Part shown: in pieces, positions 44,451 to 53,345 of the stretch | How the letters are laid out: each line of letters begins with the position of its first letter | Numbering within the stretch: position 1 is the stretch's first letter | Program-made: the position numbers and the translations under genes | NCBI RefSeq assembly: GCF_017583065.1 | Contig: NZ_JAGEVL010000007.1 | Location: 62,001 to 126,000, forward strand | Length of the DNA: 64,000 bases | Source: Staphylococcus shinii | GTDB lineage: Bacteria; Bacillota; Bacilli; Staphylococcales; Staphylococcaceae | Direction of reading: 5' to 3' | The notes under the pieces: generated by a model | Database searches by the model: none | What the model was told of the DNA's origin: nothing | Seen by the model: the letters and a program-made list of their open reading frames with translations, nothing else

Positions 44451-44634
44451 TTAATCACCAATTAAAATGTATTTAACTAACACTATAGAATTATTGTTAT
44501 AGCGTGGGAATAAGTTATTGAGTTAATATTTTTTATTGTAACATTTTCCTATTACATTTTGTTATAAGGATTGCTTTATTTCTTATTGTATAAGGGAGTT
44601 AATGTATTTTACGCAATTGTTACAATACATTTAT

Positions 44635-44659
44635 GTTTCAAATATTTCAAATAGGTTAA
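44635..44659 (+). promoter_or_regulatory. SigB-like promoter of the RsaA-like RNA
   Basis: GTTTCA (44635-44640), 13 bases, then GGTTAA (44654-44659) resembles the sigma-B consensus GTTTAA-N12-14-GGGTAT with mismatches. RsaA of S. aureus is sigma-B dependent, which agrees. Confidence 0.4.
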
Positions 44660-44665
44660 AATAGT

Positions 44666-44845
44666 ATTAGTTAACTGTTACAGACATATATTGAGTAGCG
44701 ACAATATAAACAGTTAATATTTAAATTAAGTAGTGGCTAAAGTTCTCCCAAACACACTACAATTAGATGAGTATAGGGAAATATCCTTTATCTCAAAAGT
44801 AAAAGATCTCGTCATTAGTTAATCTAGTGACGAGATCCTTTTTAA
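44666..44845 (+). ncRNA. rsaA: RsaA-like small regulatory RNA
   Basis: A non-coding stretch before hemQ with sRNA layout: a GTAGTG/CACTAC hairpin (44730-44760) whose loop exposes UCUCCC (44744-44749), the C-rich seed of staphylococcal Rsa RNAs; a short GGGA/UCC stem; then a strong terminator (GATCTCGTCA 44805-44814 with TGACGAGATC 44828-44837, T5). From memory RsaA has such a CUCCC loop and lies in this neighbourhood in S. aureus, where it represses mgrA. The exact 5' end is uncertain, and the terminator also serves hemQ from the other side. Confidence 0.6.
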
Positions 44846-44942
44846 TTATAATGTGAAATTTTTAAACGAGTTAGTAGCAGTTGCGCAAATTATTTCACAG
44901 AATACAAATTTTACTTCGCATAATTTCTGCTTGCTTCATAAT

Positions 44943-45692
44943 TTATAATGAAAAAAGGTCTTGTAAATTTTCTTTCTTAACAATGTGACCTACGTAGAAA
45001 CTACCGAAGTCCCCATAGCGAGCAGTGGTTTCATCAAATCTCATTTCAGAGACGATTTTTTTGAATTGTAATGGATCATCTGCAAATAATGTGACGCCCC
45101 ATTCAAAGTCATCAAATCCCATTGAACCAGTAATAAATTGTTTGATTTTTCCAGCGTATTGACGACCTATTTTACCGTGTGCATACATAAGTTCTTGGCG
45201 TTCTTCAAGAGGAAGCATGTACCAGTTATAAGTTTCATTACGACGTTTATCCATTGGATAGAAACAGATATACTCAGAGTGTGGTAATTCAGGGAATAAT
45301 CTTGGTTTAATATGAGGATTTTCATAAGGGTCTTCATCAGATTTTCCTGCAAGATAATTTCCTAATTCTATGATTGAAACATATGAGTATGTTGGGATTA
45401 AGAAATCTGTAATTTTTAATTTATTGAATTCATTTTCAAAGGCGTTTAAGTCTTTCATTTCTGGACGTAATGCCCATAAAAGAATGTCCGCTTTTTGACC
45501 TGTTATATTGTAAAATGCATGGTCGCCAGTGTTGTTTGTTCGTGCAGATTCATGTTTATTTAAAAATGATTGTAACTCTTCTACGAGGCTTCGACGTTCT
45601 TCATCTGGCACTAAACGTAGGCTTGACCAATCAATTGCATATAATAAATGTAAACTGTACCATCCATCTAAAGTTTCTGGTGCTTGTGGCAT
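44943..45692 (-). CDS. hemQ: Coproheme decarboxylase HemQ (chlorite dismutase-like)
   Basis: A 249-residue member of the chlorite dismutase fold acting as hydrogen peroxide-dependent coproheme decarboxylase, the last step of Gram-positive haem synthesis. Tyr145 (in [11 protein letters not shown]) and the proximal His172 (in [11 protein letters not shown]) fall at the S. aureus positions. The chlorite dismutase distal Arg is not present. Divergent from pta with 173 bases between; ribosome site GGAGAG. Single gene. Confidence 0.94.
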   Translation of the reverse strand: MPQAPETLDGWYSLHLLYAIDWSSLRLVPDEERRSLVEELQSFLNKHESARTNNTGDHAFYNITGQKADILLWALRPEMKDLNAFENEFNKLKITDFLIPTYSYVSIIELGNYLAGKSDEDPYENPHIKPRLFPELPHSEYICFYPMDKRRNETYNWYMLPLEERQELMYAHGKIGRQYAGKIKQFITGSMGFDDFEWGVTLFADDPLQFKKIVSEMRFDETTARYGDFGSFYVGHIVKKENLQDLFSL

Positions 45693-45865
45693 TTAAATCT
45701 CTCCTTTAATGAAAATTTTTATGTCTTCACTACAAAATTTTACCATAAAGGGAGTATTAAAACATAAGTAAATGATTACAAATTGGTGACATGGAATTCT
45801 AATAAAAAATAACGTATAATGGTATTCGTAAAATAAAAAAGAATTGAAATTTTGAGGAGGCCCTT

Positions 45866-46852
45866 ATGTCTTTATTAGATGTATTACAAGAAAAACTTTC
45901 AGGAAAAAACGTGAAAATAGTCTTACCTGAAGGGGAAGATGAACGAGTATTAACAGCGGCAACACAATTACAAGGGACAGACTATGTGACGCCTGTAGTA
46001 TTAGGTAACGAAGCAAACGTTAAAGCTTTAGCTAATGACAAAGGATTAGATATTTCAAATTTAGAAATTATCGATCCAGAAACAAGCGAATTAAAACAAG
46101 AATTAGTAACTGCTTTTGTTGAACGTCGTAAAGGTAAAGCAACGGAAGAACAAGCACAAGAAATGTTGAAAAATGTTAACTATTTCGGCACAATGCTTGT
46201 TTATACTGGTAAAGCAGAAGGACTTGTTAGTGGCGCTGCGCATTCTACTGGAGATACTGTGCGCCCAGCATTACAAATTATCAAAACAAAACCTGGTGTC
46301 TCTAAAACTTCAGGCATCTTCTTTATGATTAAAGACGATCAACAATATATTTTTGGTGATTGTGCAATTAACCCTACACTTGAAGCACAAGATTTAGCTG
46401 AAATTGCAGTTGAAAGTGCTAAGTCTGCTAAAAGTTTCGGAATGTCACCACGCGTTGCAATGTTAAGTTTCTCAACTAAAGGATCTGCTAAATCGGATGA
46501 TGTTGAAAAAGTTTCAAATGCTGTAGACATAGCTCAAGAGAAAATTAAAGCTGATAATATTGAAGACGTAGTTGTAGATGGTGAATTCCAATTTGACGCA
46601 GCAATTGTACCAGAAGTTGCGAAGAAAAAAGCGCCAGACGCTAAAATTCAAGGCGATGCAAATGTATTCGTATTTCCAAGTTTAGAAGCTGGAAATATCG
46701 GTTATAAAATTGCGCAACGTCTGGGTGGATTTGATGCGGTTGGTCCAGTATTACAAGGTCTTAACTCACCAGTAAATGATTTATCACGTGGTTGTTCTAT
46801 AGAAGACGTATATAATCTATCAATCATTACTGCTGCACAGTCATTACAATAA
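45866..46852 (+). CDS. pta: Phosphate acetyltransferase
   Basis: A 328-residue short-form Pta making acetyl phosphate from acetyl-CoA, overflow metabolism with AckA. Signatures LPEGEDERV, GAAHSTGDTVRPALQI (about 125-140) and the C-terminal PVNDLSRGCSIEDVYNLSIITA are intact; there is no N-terminal regulatory domain. GAGGAGG ribosome site. Overlaps lipL by one base (TAATG), an operon also seen in Bacillus (pta-ywfL). Confidence 0.95.
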   Translation: MSLLDVLQEKLSGKNVKIVLPEGEDERVLTAATQLQGTDYVTPVVLGNEANVKALANDKGLDISNLEIIDPETSELKQELVTAFVERRKGKATEEQAQEMLKNVNYFGTMLVYTGKAEGLVSGAAHSTGDTVRPALQIIKTKPGVSKTSGIFFMIKDDQQYIFGDCAINPTLEAQDLAEIAVESAKSAKSFGMSPRVAMLSFSTKGSAKSDDVEKVSNAVDIAQEKIKADNIEDVVVDGEFQFDAAIVPEVAKKKAPDAKIQGDANVFVFPSLEAGNIGYKIAQRLGGFDAVGPVLQGLNSPVNDLSRGCSIEDVYNLSIITAAQSLQ

Positions 46853-47688
46853 TGGATTTAGCAAGCAAATATTTTAATGCCGCAGATTGGCGTTATATAG
46901 ATCATTCTTCAGGTTTGGAGCCTATGCAATCATTTGCATTTGATGATACTTTTTCTGAAAGTGTAGGGAAAGATTTATCATGTAGCGTTGTTCGTACATG
47001 GGTACATCAACATACTGTAATACTAGGTATTCATGATTCAAGGTTACCTTATTTGCAAGATGGTATACGTTATCTTACAGAAGAGCGTGGTTATAATGCG
47101 ATTGTTAGAAACTCGGGTGGACTAGGTGTGGTCTTAGATCAAGGTGTGCTGAATATTTCTCTGATTTTTAAGGGTAAACATGATATTACAATTGATGAAG
47201 CTTTTTCAGTAATGTATTTATTAATTGCTAAAATGTTTGAAGATGAAGATATTGAAATAGCGACACATGAAATCGAAAGGTCATACTGCCCAGGTAAATT
47301 TGACTTGAGCATTAATGGTAGAAAGTTTGCTGGTATTTCACAAAGGCGCGTTCGTGGTGGTATTGCAGTTCAAATTTACCTTTGTGTAGAAGGTGATGGC
47401 AGTGAAAGAGCTGAGATGATGCAATCCTTTTATGAGCGTGCGTTAAAAGGTGAGGAAACCAAGTTCACTTATCCAAATATTGAACCGTCTTGTATGGCAT
47501 CTTTAGAAACGCTGTTAAATAAGAAGATAACAATGCAAGATGTGATGTTCCAATTGTTGTATGCAATCAAGGATTTAGGTGGGCGCTTGAACATGGAACC
47601 AATCACTGATGAAGAATGGCAATTATATGAAGGTTATTTTGAAAAAATGATAGAACGTAACGCTAAAATCAATCAAACAATGAATTAG
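46852..47688 (+). CDS. lipL: Octanoyl-[GcvH]:protein N-octanoyltransferase LipL
   Basis: A 278-residue lipoate ligase-fold amidotransferase. RNSGGLGVVLDQGVLNIS (the RR/N-GG-x-V segment of LplA/LipL, about 86-103) and the acyl-acceptor Cys146 in SYCPGKFDLS identify LipL rather than LplA: LplA uses ATP, LipL transfers octanoate from GcvH to E2 subunits via this cysteine. Directly behind pta. Many genomes label it lplA. Terminator at 47699. Confidence 0.85.
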   Translation: MDLASKYFNAADWRYIDHSSGLEPMQSFAFDDTFSESVGKDLSCSVVRTWVHQHTVILGIHDSRLPYLQDGIRYLTEERGYNAIVRNSGGLGVVLDQGVLNISLIFKGKHDITIDEAFSVMYLLIAKMFEDEDIEIATHEIERSYCPGKFDLSINGRKFAGISQRRVRGGIAVQIYLCVEGDGSERAEMMQSFYERALKGEETKFTYPNIEPSCMASLETLLNKKITMQDVMFQLLYAIKDLGGRLNMEPITDEEWQLYEGYFEKMIERNAKINQTMN

Positions 47689-47698
47689 ATTAGAGTGA

Positions 47699-47745
47699 GG
47701 CTAGTATGGGTACTTGAAGATTAAGTATACATACTAGTCTTTTTT
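47699..47745 (+). terminator. pta-lipL terminator
   Basis: GGCTAGTATG plus GTACTT (47699-47715) pair with AAGTAT plus CATACTAGTC (47722-47739), then seven T. Confidence 0.8.
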
Positions 47746-48306
47746 TATTTTGTTAAATCAAATAAGATTTATAGCAATAGGTTTTTAAATCTGTTGAATT
47801 ATAGAAATGAAATAAGTAATATAGTGAAAGTATGGTTTAAAAACTAATAATTAATAAATTTGGCTATTTTCAATGTAAGTTTTTGAATATATAGTCCGAG
47901 CGTTTTATAATGAGTAAGTATGAGCATGAATTAGCATCTGGTGTTAATTTTTGTAATGATTGTTTATAGGTCTCTATGCTAATGTAAGCAGGTATAGTTT
48001 TTAAAATTTAATAAACTATGACCAGAGTCGTATGGCATTATGTAGATTTTGTGAGATAATATAAAATGATGTTTGCAAAAATAATGAAAATGTTTAATGA
48101 TGATGAAATTTTATCTGATTTTAAAAATGACATACTTAAATATTAATTCTTTTTCATTATCTATAGAATGAAAACAGAAAATTTCCTTGGAAATATGATT
48201 TAAGTAATGAGTGTGTTGTTATGGGCGAATAAATAGATGCCTGAACTGTACAAAAATCAGTACATATAAATACAATTTAAAGAAAATACTAAAGGTGATT
48301 GAAAAT
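47746..48306. other. AT-rich intergenic region before mvaK1
   Basis: About 560 bases without a convincing gene. Two short plus-strand ORFs read MSKYEHELASGVNFCNDCL (near 47910) and MMFAKIMKMFNDDEILSDF... (48066, 26 residues); neither has a good ribosome site, so they may be gene remnants. The mvaK1 promoter should lie here but no strong -35/-10 pair was seen. Confidence 0.5.
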
Positions 48307-49230
48307 ATGGCACAACAAGGATACGGGGAAGCGAATGGTAAAGTAATATTAATTGGTGAACATGCTGTAACGTTTGGCGAACCAGCAATAGCAATTCCAT
48401 TCACGACTGGTAAAGTAAAAGCAACAATTGAATCTTTGAAGGAAACAAGTGTTTCTTTTATTAAAAGTGAAGTATTTGAAGGTGAATTAAGCAAAGCACC
48501 TGAACATTTAAAAGCAGTAATTACAAGATTTATTGAAAAATATAGTGTTAAAACGCCTATAAAAGTGTCGATTGATACAAATTTACCACCTTCAAGAGGG
48601 TTAGGTTCTAGTGCTGCTATGGCAGTGGCTTTTGTGCGTGCAAGTTTTGATTATCTTAAAAAACCGTTATCTGATGCACTATTGATTGAAGAAGCAAATT
48701 GGGCTGAGCGTATTGCTCATGGTAAACCAAGCGGTATTGACACACAAACTATTGTTTCCAATAAACCCGTCTGGTTTCAACAAGGACAAGTACAAACATT
48801 AAAACCATTAGGCCTAAGTGGCTATATGGTTGTTATCGATACAGGCGTGCGTGGCTCTACAAAGCAAGCAGTAGAAGACGTGCATAATTTATGCAAGGAA
48901 GATCGTAAATATCTGCAAAATGTAAAGCATATTGGTAAACTTGTACATGAAGCAAGTGAGTCAATTGAACACCATGATTTCGAACAATTAGCCTCTGTAT
49001 TTAATTTATGCCAAGAGAATTTGAGAACACTAACTGTAAGTCATGAGAAAATTGAAGAAATATTAGAAGTAAGTAAGCAACAAGGTGCTATTGCTGGTAA
49101 GTTAACTGGTGGTGGGCGAGGTGGTAGTATGATTGTACTAGCTACTGATTTAGAAATAGCAGAGAACATCGTTAAATGTGCAACAGATTTAGGTGCACAT
49201 CATACGTGGATTGAATACTTAGGAGGGTAA
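48307..49230 (+). CDS. mvaK1: Mevalonate kinase
   Basis: A 307-residue GHMP kinase. GEHAVTFGEPAIAIP (residues 18-32) and the ATP loop PPSRGLGSSAAMAVA (about 98-112) plus KLTGGGRGGSMI near the C-terminus are the three GHMP motifs. It phosphorylates mevalonate on the way to isopentenyl diphosphate. ATG at 48307 follows AAAGGTGAT. First gene of mvaK1-mvaD-mvaK2. Confidence 0.94.
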   Translation: MAQQGYGEANGKVILIGEHAVTFGEPAIAIPFTTGKVKATIESLKETSVSFIKSEVFEGELSKAPEHLKAVITRFIEKYSVKTPIKVSIDTNLPPSRGLGSSAAMAVAFVRASFDYLKKPLSDALLIEEANWAERIAHGKPSGIDTQTIVSNKPVWFQQGQVQTLKPLGLSGYMVVIDTGVRGSTKQAVEDVHNLCKEDRKYLQNVKHIGKLVHEASESIEHHDFEQLASVFNLCQENLRTLTVSHEKIEEILEVSKQQGAIAGKLTGGGRGGSMIVLATDLEIAENIVKCATDLGAHHTWIEYLGG

Positions 49231-49235
49231 TGAGG

Positions 49236-50219
49236 TTGGTCAATAGTGGTAAGGCACGTGCGCATACAAACATTGCACTGATTAAATATTGGGGGAAGGC
49301 TGACGAAACTTATATTATTCCGATGAATAATAGTCTTTCTGTAACATTAGATCGTTTTTATACTGAAACAAAAGTTACTTTTGATGAAAGTTATGACAAA
49401 GATACGCTTATTTTAAATGGTGAAGTGGTTGCAGAAAATGAAGCTGTTAAAATAAGTAAATTTATGGATATCGTGAGAGAATTAGGTGGAACATCTGCGC
49501 ATGCATATATTGAAAGTGAGAATTATGTACCAACTGCAGCAGGGCTTGCTTCTTCAGCAAGTGCGTATGCAGCATTAGCAGCTGCGTGTGACAAGGCTTT
49601 AAATCTTGGATTAACGGGTAAAGCATTATCTAGGTTAGCTCGTAGAGGTTCTGGATCAGCATCAAGAAGTATCTACGGTGGCTTTGTAGAATGGGAAAAA
49701 GGTCATGATGATGCAACATCATACAGTTTTCCTGTTGAAGCAGACAATTGGGAAAATGACTTAGCAATGATATTTGTAGTGATCAATAATAAATCTAAAA
49801 AAGTATCTAGTCGTGCTGGTATGTCACTAACACGTGATACATCTCGATTTTATCAATATTGGTTGGATCATGTAGATGAAGATATAACAGCAGTTAAACA
49901 TGCGATAAACCAAAAAGACTTTAAGCAATTAGGTGAAGTTATAGAAGCAAATGGTTTACGTATGCATGCAACGAACTTAGGAGCACAACCACCATTTACG
50001 TATATGGTAGATGATAGTTATCTTGTAATGGATATTGTACACCAATGCCGAGAAGCGGGCTATCTTTGCTACTTTACAATGGATGCTGGACCTAATGTCA
50101 AAATTTTAGTTGAAAAGAAAAATCAACAAGCAGTGATAGATGCCTTATATAAATCGTTTGACGAAGCACAAATCATTGCGAGTGATATTATAAGCACAGG
50201 CGTTGAAATTATTGAGTAA
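49236..50219 (+). CDS. mvaD: Diphosphomevalonate decarboxylase
   Basis: A 327-residue GHMP-family decarboxylase. ALIKYWGK (about 17-24), PTAAGLASSASAYAALA (P-loop, about 92-108), RGSGSASRSIYGGFVEW and the catalytic Asp in MDAGPNVK are intact. AGGAGGG at 49221-49227 favours the TTG at 49236, which gives 327 residues as in S. aureus; the ATG at 49230 is only two bases from the ribosome site. Overlapping/adjacent to mvaK1, one operon. Confidence 0.93.
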   Translation: MVNSGKARAHTNIALIKYWGKADETYIIPMNNSLSVTLDRFYTETKVTFDESYDKDTLILNGEVVAENEAVKISKFMDIVRELGGTSAHAYIESENYVPTAAGLASSASAYAALAAACDKALNLGLTGKALSRLARRGSGSASRSIYGGFVEWEKGHDDATSYSFPVEADNWENDLAMIFVVINNKSKKVSSRAGMSLTRDTSRFYQYWLDHVDEDITAVKHAINQKDFKQLGEVIEANGLRMHATNLGAQPPFTYMVDDSYLVMDIVHQCREAGYLCYFTMDAGPNVKILVEKKNQQAVIDALYKSFDEAQIIASDIISTGVEIIE

Positions 50220-50231
50220 GGAAGAGATAAA

Positions 50232-51308
50232 ATGATTCAAGTCAAAGCACCAGGTAAGCTATATATTGCAGGTGAATACGCTGTTACTGAACCTGGATAT
50301 AAATCTGTATTAATTGCAGTAGATCGATTTGTAACAGCTACTATTGAAGATTCTAATGTTTCTCAAGGCACAATACATTCAAAAACATTACATCATGAAC
50401 CTGTGACTTTCCAAAGACGTCAAGATAGAATCGCTGTTTCTGACGTCCATGCTGCTAAACAATTGAAGTATGTTATTACTGCGATTGAAGTATTTGAGCA
50501 ATATGTTCGAAGTAACAATATTAGTTTAAAACATTTTAATTTAACGATAGATAGTAATCTAGACGATGCGAATGGTCATAAGTATGGTTTAGGATCTAGT
50601 GCAGCTGTACTCGTTTCAGTTGTAAAAGTATTAAATGAATTTTATGAGACACATTTATCCAATCTCTATATTTATAAATTAGCCGTGATTGCTAATATGA
50701 AATTACAAAGCTTAAGTTCTTGTGGAGATATTGCTGTAAGTATTTATACAGGATGGCTAGCATATAGTACATTTGACCATGAGTGGGTTTCACAACAAAT
50801 AGAGGACACTTCTGTCAATGAAGTACTAAATAAAAACTGGCCTGGCCTACATATTGAACCATTACAGCCTCCTGAAAATATGGAAGTCCTAATTGGTTGG
50901 ACAGGTTCTCCGGCGTCGTCACATCATCTTGTTAGTGAAGTCAAACGCTTAAAATCAGATCCCACATTTTATGGCAAATTCTTAGAACGCTCACATTTAT
51001 GCGTAGAAAAACTGATTCACGCCTTCAAAACAAATCACATTAAAGGCGTACAACAAATGATTCGTACCAACCGTGAAATTATTCAATCGATGGATAAAGA
51101 GGCGACGATTGATATTGAGACAGCACATTTGAAAGTTTTATGTTCTATAGCCGAAAAATACGGTGGTGCAGCTAAAACATCAGGAGCAGGCGGTGGTGAT
51201 TGTGGTATTACAATTATCGATAATAAAGTGAAGAAAAAATTAATTTATCAAGAGTGGTTAGACAATGAAGTGAAACCACTTGAATTTAATATTTATCATG
51301 GTCAATAA
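50232..51308 (+). CDS. mvaK2: Phosphomevalonate kinase
   Basis: A 358-residue GHMP kinase. APGKLYIAGEYAV (residues 5-17), the ATP loop KYGLGSSAAVLVS (about 117-129) and KTSGAGGGDCGI (about 316) are conserved. It converts phosphomevalonate to diphosphomevalonate. Gap of 12 bases from mvaD; GGAAGAG ribosome site. Last gene of the operon, terminator at 51330. Confidence 0.94.
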   Translation: MIQVKAPGKLYIAGEYAVTEPGYKSVLIAVDRFVTATIEDSNVSQGTIHSKTLHHEPVTFQRRQDRIAVSDVHAAKQLKYVITAIEVFEQYVRSNNISLKHFNLTIDSNLDDANGHKYGLGSSAAVLVSVVKVLNEFYETHLSNLYIYKLAVIANMKLQSLSSCGDIAVSIYTGWLAYSTFDHEWVSQQIEDTSVNEVLNKNWPGLHIEPLQPPENMEVLIGWTGSPASSHHLVSEVKRLKSDPTFYGKFLERSHLCVEKLIHAFKTNHIKGVQQMIRTNREIIQSMDKEATIDIETAHLKVLCSIAEKYGGAAKTSGAGGGDCGITIIDNKVKKKLIYQEWLDNEVKPLEFNIYHGQ

Positions 51309-51329
51309 ATAATGAATATTAAGGGGAAT

Positions 51330-51373
51330 GCAGTATTTTAATCCGAATAAGAGGATTAAAGTGCTGTTTTTTT
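51330..51373 (+). terminator. Mevalonate operon terminator
   Basis: GCAGTATTTTAATCC (51330-51344) pairs with GGATTAAAGTGCTG (51353-51366), then seven T. Confidence 0.85.
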
Positions 51374-51392
51374 AATGCATAGGATTAAGAAC

Positions 51393-51527
51393 TTGAAATT
51401 TAGAAGATATATCTATAAGTTCCGTTTTGTTAAAAAATTGGAAAATTTACCTTTTGATGAAAATAAAATCATTCAAGGGTACATCATGTCAGAATCGCAC
51501 TATTATATTGAACTTATAAATATTTAA
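51393..51527 (+). pseudogene. Short ORF, possible gene remnant
   Basis: A TTG-initiated reading frame of 44 codons ends in ENLPFDENKIIQGYIMSES followed by a Tyr-rich tail, which looks like true protein. AGGATT is a poor ribosome site, and the promoter of the PTS gene (51508-51536) sits across its end. It may be the remaining C-terminus of a lost gene or a real small protein; not recognised. Confidence 0.3.
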
Positions 51528-51557
51528 GCATATCATCGTTTTAAGAAAGCGCTTCCA
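51508..51557 (+). promoter_or_regulatory. PTS gene promoter with cre site at the transcription start
   Basis: TTGAAC (51508-51513), 17-base spacer, TATCAT (51531-51536). The predicted start near 51543 is immediately followed by AGAAAGCGCTTCCA (51544-51557), which fits the CcpA cre consensus TGWAANCGNTNWCA except the first base. A cre here should block initiation or elongation when glucose is present. Confidence 0.7.
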
Positions 51558-51581
51558 AAAAGAGCGAAAAGGATGATGATT

Positions 51582-53192
51582 ATGAACATTGGACGAAACA
51601 TTGGCAATGCAATACGTAGGTTCGGTGGAGCGATGATAGTACCTGTGTTATTGTTCCCATTTTTTGGTATTATTATTGGAATTGCGACACTTTTCAAAAA
51701 TGAATCTATTATGGGAGGGCTTGCCAACCCTGATGGTATATGGTTTCAAATATGGTCATTAATTGAAAACGGAGGATGGACTGTATTTGAAAATATAGAG
51801 CTCATTTTTGTTATTGGATTACCTATTTCATTAGCGAAAAAATCAGCAGGGCATGCAGTGATGTCTTCTGTTGTTACTTATATGATGTTTAATTATTTTA
51901 TTAATGGCATATTAACGACATGGGGACCTACTTTTGGTGTTAACTTTAAAGAGAATGTTGATGATGCGACAGGACTGACAGAGTTAGTAGGCATTAAAAC
52001 ATTAGATACTAACATTATTGGAGCTTTAATTATCTCGGGTGTCGCAATATGGTTACATAACCGTTATTATGATAAGAAATTGCCTGAATCATTAGGCATA
52101 TTCCAGGGATCGCCATTTGTAGTTATGCTTGCATTTTTTTGTATGATTCCAATTGCCTTTTTAACAAGTTGGGGGTGGCCGATTGTTCAAGGTTGGATTG
52201 CATCGTTACAAGTCTTTCTTGCTACATCTAGTTATATTGGTGTGTGGCTATTCCATTTCTTAGAAAGGATATTGATACCAACCGGTTTACATCATTTTAT
52301 ATATACGCCATTTGAATATGGTCCAGCTGTTGTAGATGGCGGTATTAAATCTTATTGGATATCACACCTTACTGAATATTCTGAGACAACTAAATCATTA
52401 AAAGATATCTTCCCTGGCGGAGGGTTCTTATTACAAGGTAATACGAAAATCTTTGGTTCGATTGGCATAGCGCTTGCGATATATTCCACAGCTAAACCTC
52501 ATAAAAAGAAAGAGGTAGGTGCGCTATTATTGGCAGCCACATTAACTGCAGTATTTGCAGGGATTACCGAGCCATTAGAATTTACATTTATATTTATTGC
52601 ACCTTTCTTATTCTTAATACATGCTGTTTTAGGTGCAACAATGGTTACAATTATGCATGCATTTGGCTTAGTTGGGAATTTAGGTGGCGGTTTTATTGAA
52701 ATAGCGGCAACCAATTGGATTCCTCTATTTGGATCACATTGGGGAACCTATTTAGCACAATTTATAATAGGGATTATTTTTATCTTTATTTATTACTACT
52801 TGTTTAGATTTATAATATTGAAGTTTGATATTCCTATGCCTGGTAGGGAAAAAGATGACAATAAAGATACTAAACTATATACGAAAAAAGACTACCGTGA
52901 AAATAAAAAACAAAGTTCGCTTTCTGATAGTTATAGTGAATATCAAATGAAAGCAGATGTATATATAGAAGGATTAGGTGGCGCAGATAATATAGTTGAT
53001 GTTACTAATTGTGCCACAAGACTTCGCGTCACCGTAAATGATCCTGAACAAGTAGCAGCAGATAATTATTTTAAATCAAAAGGCGGTGCCCATGGTCTTG
53101 TTAAAAGTGGTAAAAATGTCCAAGTTATTGTTGGACTTTCGGTATCACAAGTAAGAGAAGAAGTAGAACAAATTTTAAACAAATCAAGTTAG
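51582..53192 (+). CDS. PTS sugar transporter EIICB, alpha-glucoside/maltose type
   Basis: A 536-residue fused permease of the Glc-family PTS. The EIIC part has about ten helices with the substrate-binding segments PTGLHHFIYTPFEYGPAVV and GITEPLEFTFIFIAPFLF (about 325); a linker follows and the EIIB domain from about 455 has the phosphorylation cysteine in DVTNCATRLRV. No EIIA is attached or nearby, so a shared EIIA-Glc must serve it. ATG 51582 follows AAAAGG. The sequence resembles alpha-glucoside/maltose members (MalP/AglB), but substrate is not proven. Under a cre site; RpiR-type regulator convergent downstream. Confidence 0.87.
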   Translation: MNIGRNIGNAIRRFGGAMIVPVLLFPFFGIIIGIATLFKNESIMGGLANPDGIWFQIWSLIENGGWTVFENIELIFVIGLPISLAKKSAGHAVMSSVVTYMMFNYFINGILTTWGPTFGVNFKENVDDATGLTELVGIKTLDTNIIGALIISGVAIWLHNRYYDKKLPESLGIFQGSPFVVMLAFFCMIPIAFLTSWGWPIVQGWIASLQVFLATSSYIGVWLFHFLERILIPTGLHHFIYTPFEYGPAVVDGGIKSYWISHLTEYSETTKSLKDIFPGGGFLLQGNTKIFGSIGIALAIYSTAKPHKKKEVGALLLAATLTAVFAGITEPLEFTFIFIAPFLFLIHAVLGATMVTIMHAFGLVGNLGGGFIEIAATNWIPLFGSHWGTYLAQFIIGIIFIFIYYYLFRFIILKFDIPMPGREKDDNKDTKLYTKKDYRENKKQSSLSDSYSEYQMKADVYIEGLGGADNIVDVTNCATRLRVTVNDPEQVAADNYFKSKGGAHGLVKSGKNVQVIVGLSVSQVREEVEQILNKSS

Positions 53193-53212
53193 CCTTGTTA
53201 ATATTCTAAATT

Positions 53213-53272
53213 AGTGGAGAAGTGTAGAAATCAAAACATATAATGATTTTCAAACACCCCCTCCACTTTTTA
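53213..53272. terminator. Convergent terminator of PTS and rpiR genes
   Basis: AGTGGAG, GTGT and AAATCA on the left (53213-53232) pair with TGATTT, ACAC and CTCCACT on the right, ending in five T. Confidence 0.8.
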
Positions 53273-53345
53273 TCAATACAGGATTTATAATGTCTTTTAC
53301 TTGGAATTTTGTAGTAATAAAACCAGTTGTAAATTCACATGAAAA

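Noticed and set aside
48066..48146. 26-codon ORF considered as a PSM-like peptide
   Set aside because: Amphipathic only in part, acidic, with no clear ribosome site; not enough to call a toxin or phenol-soluble modulin.
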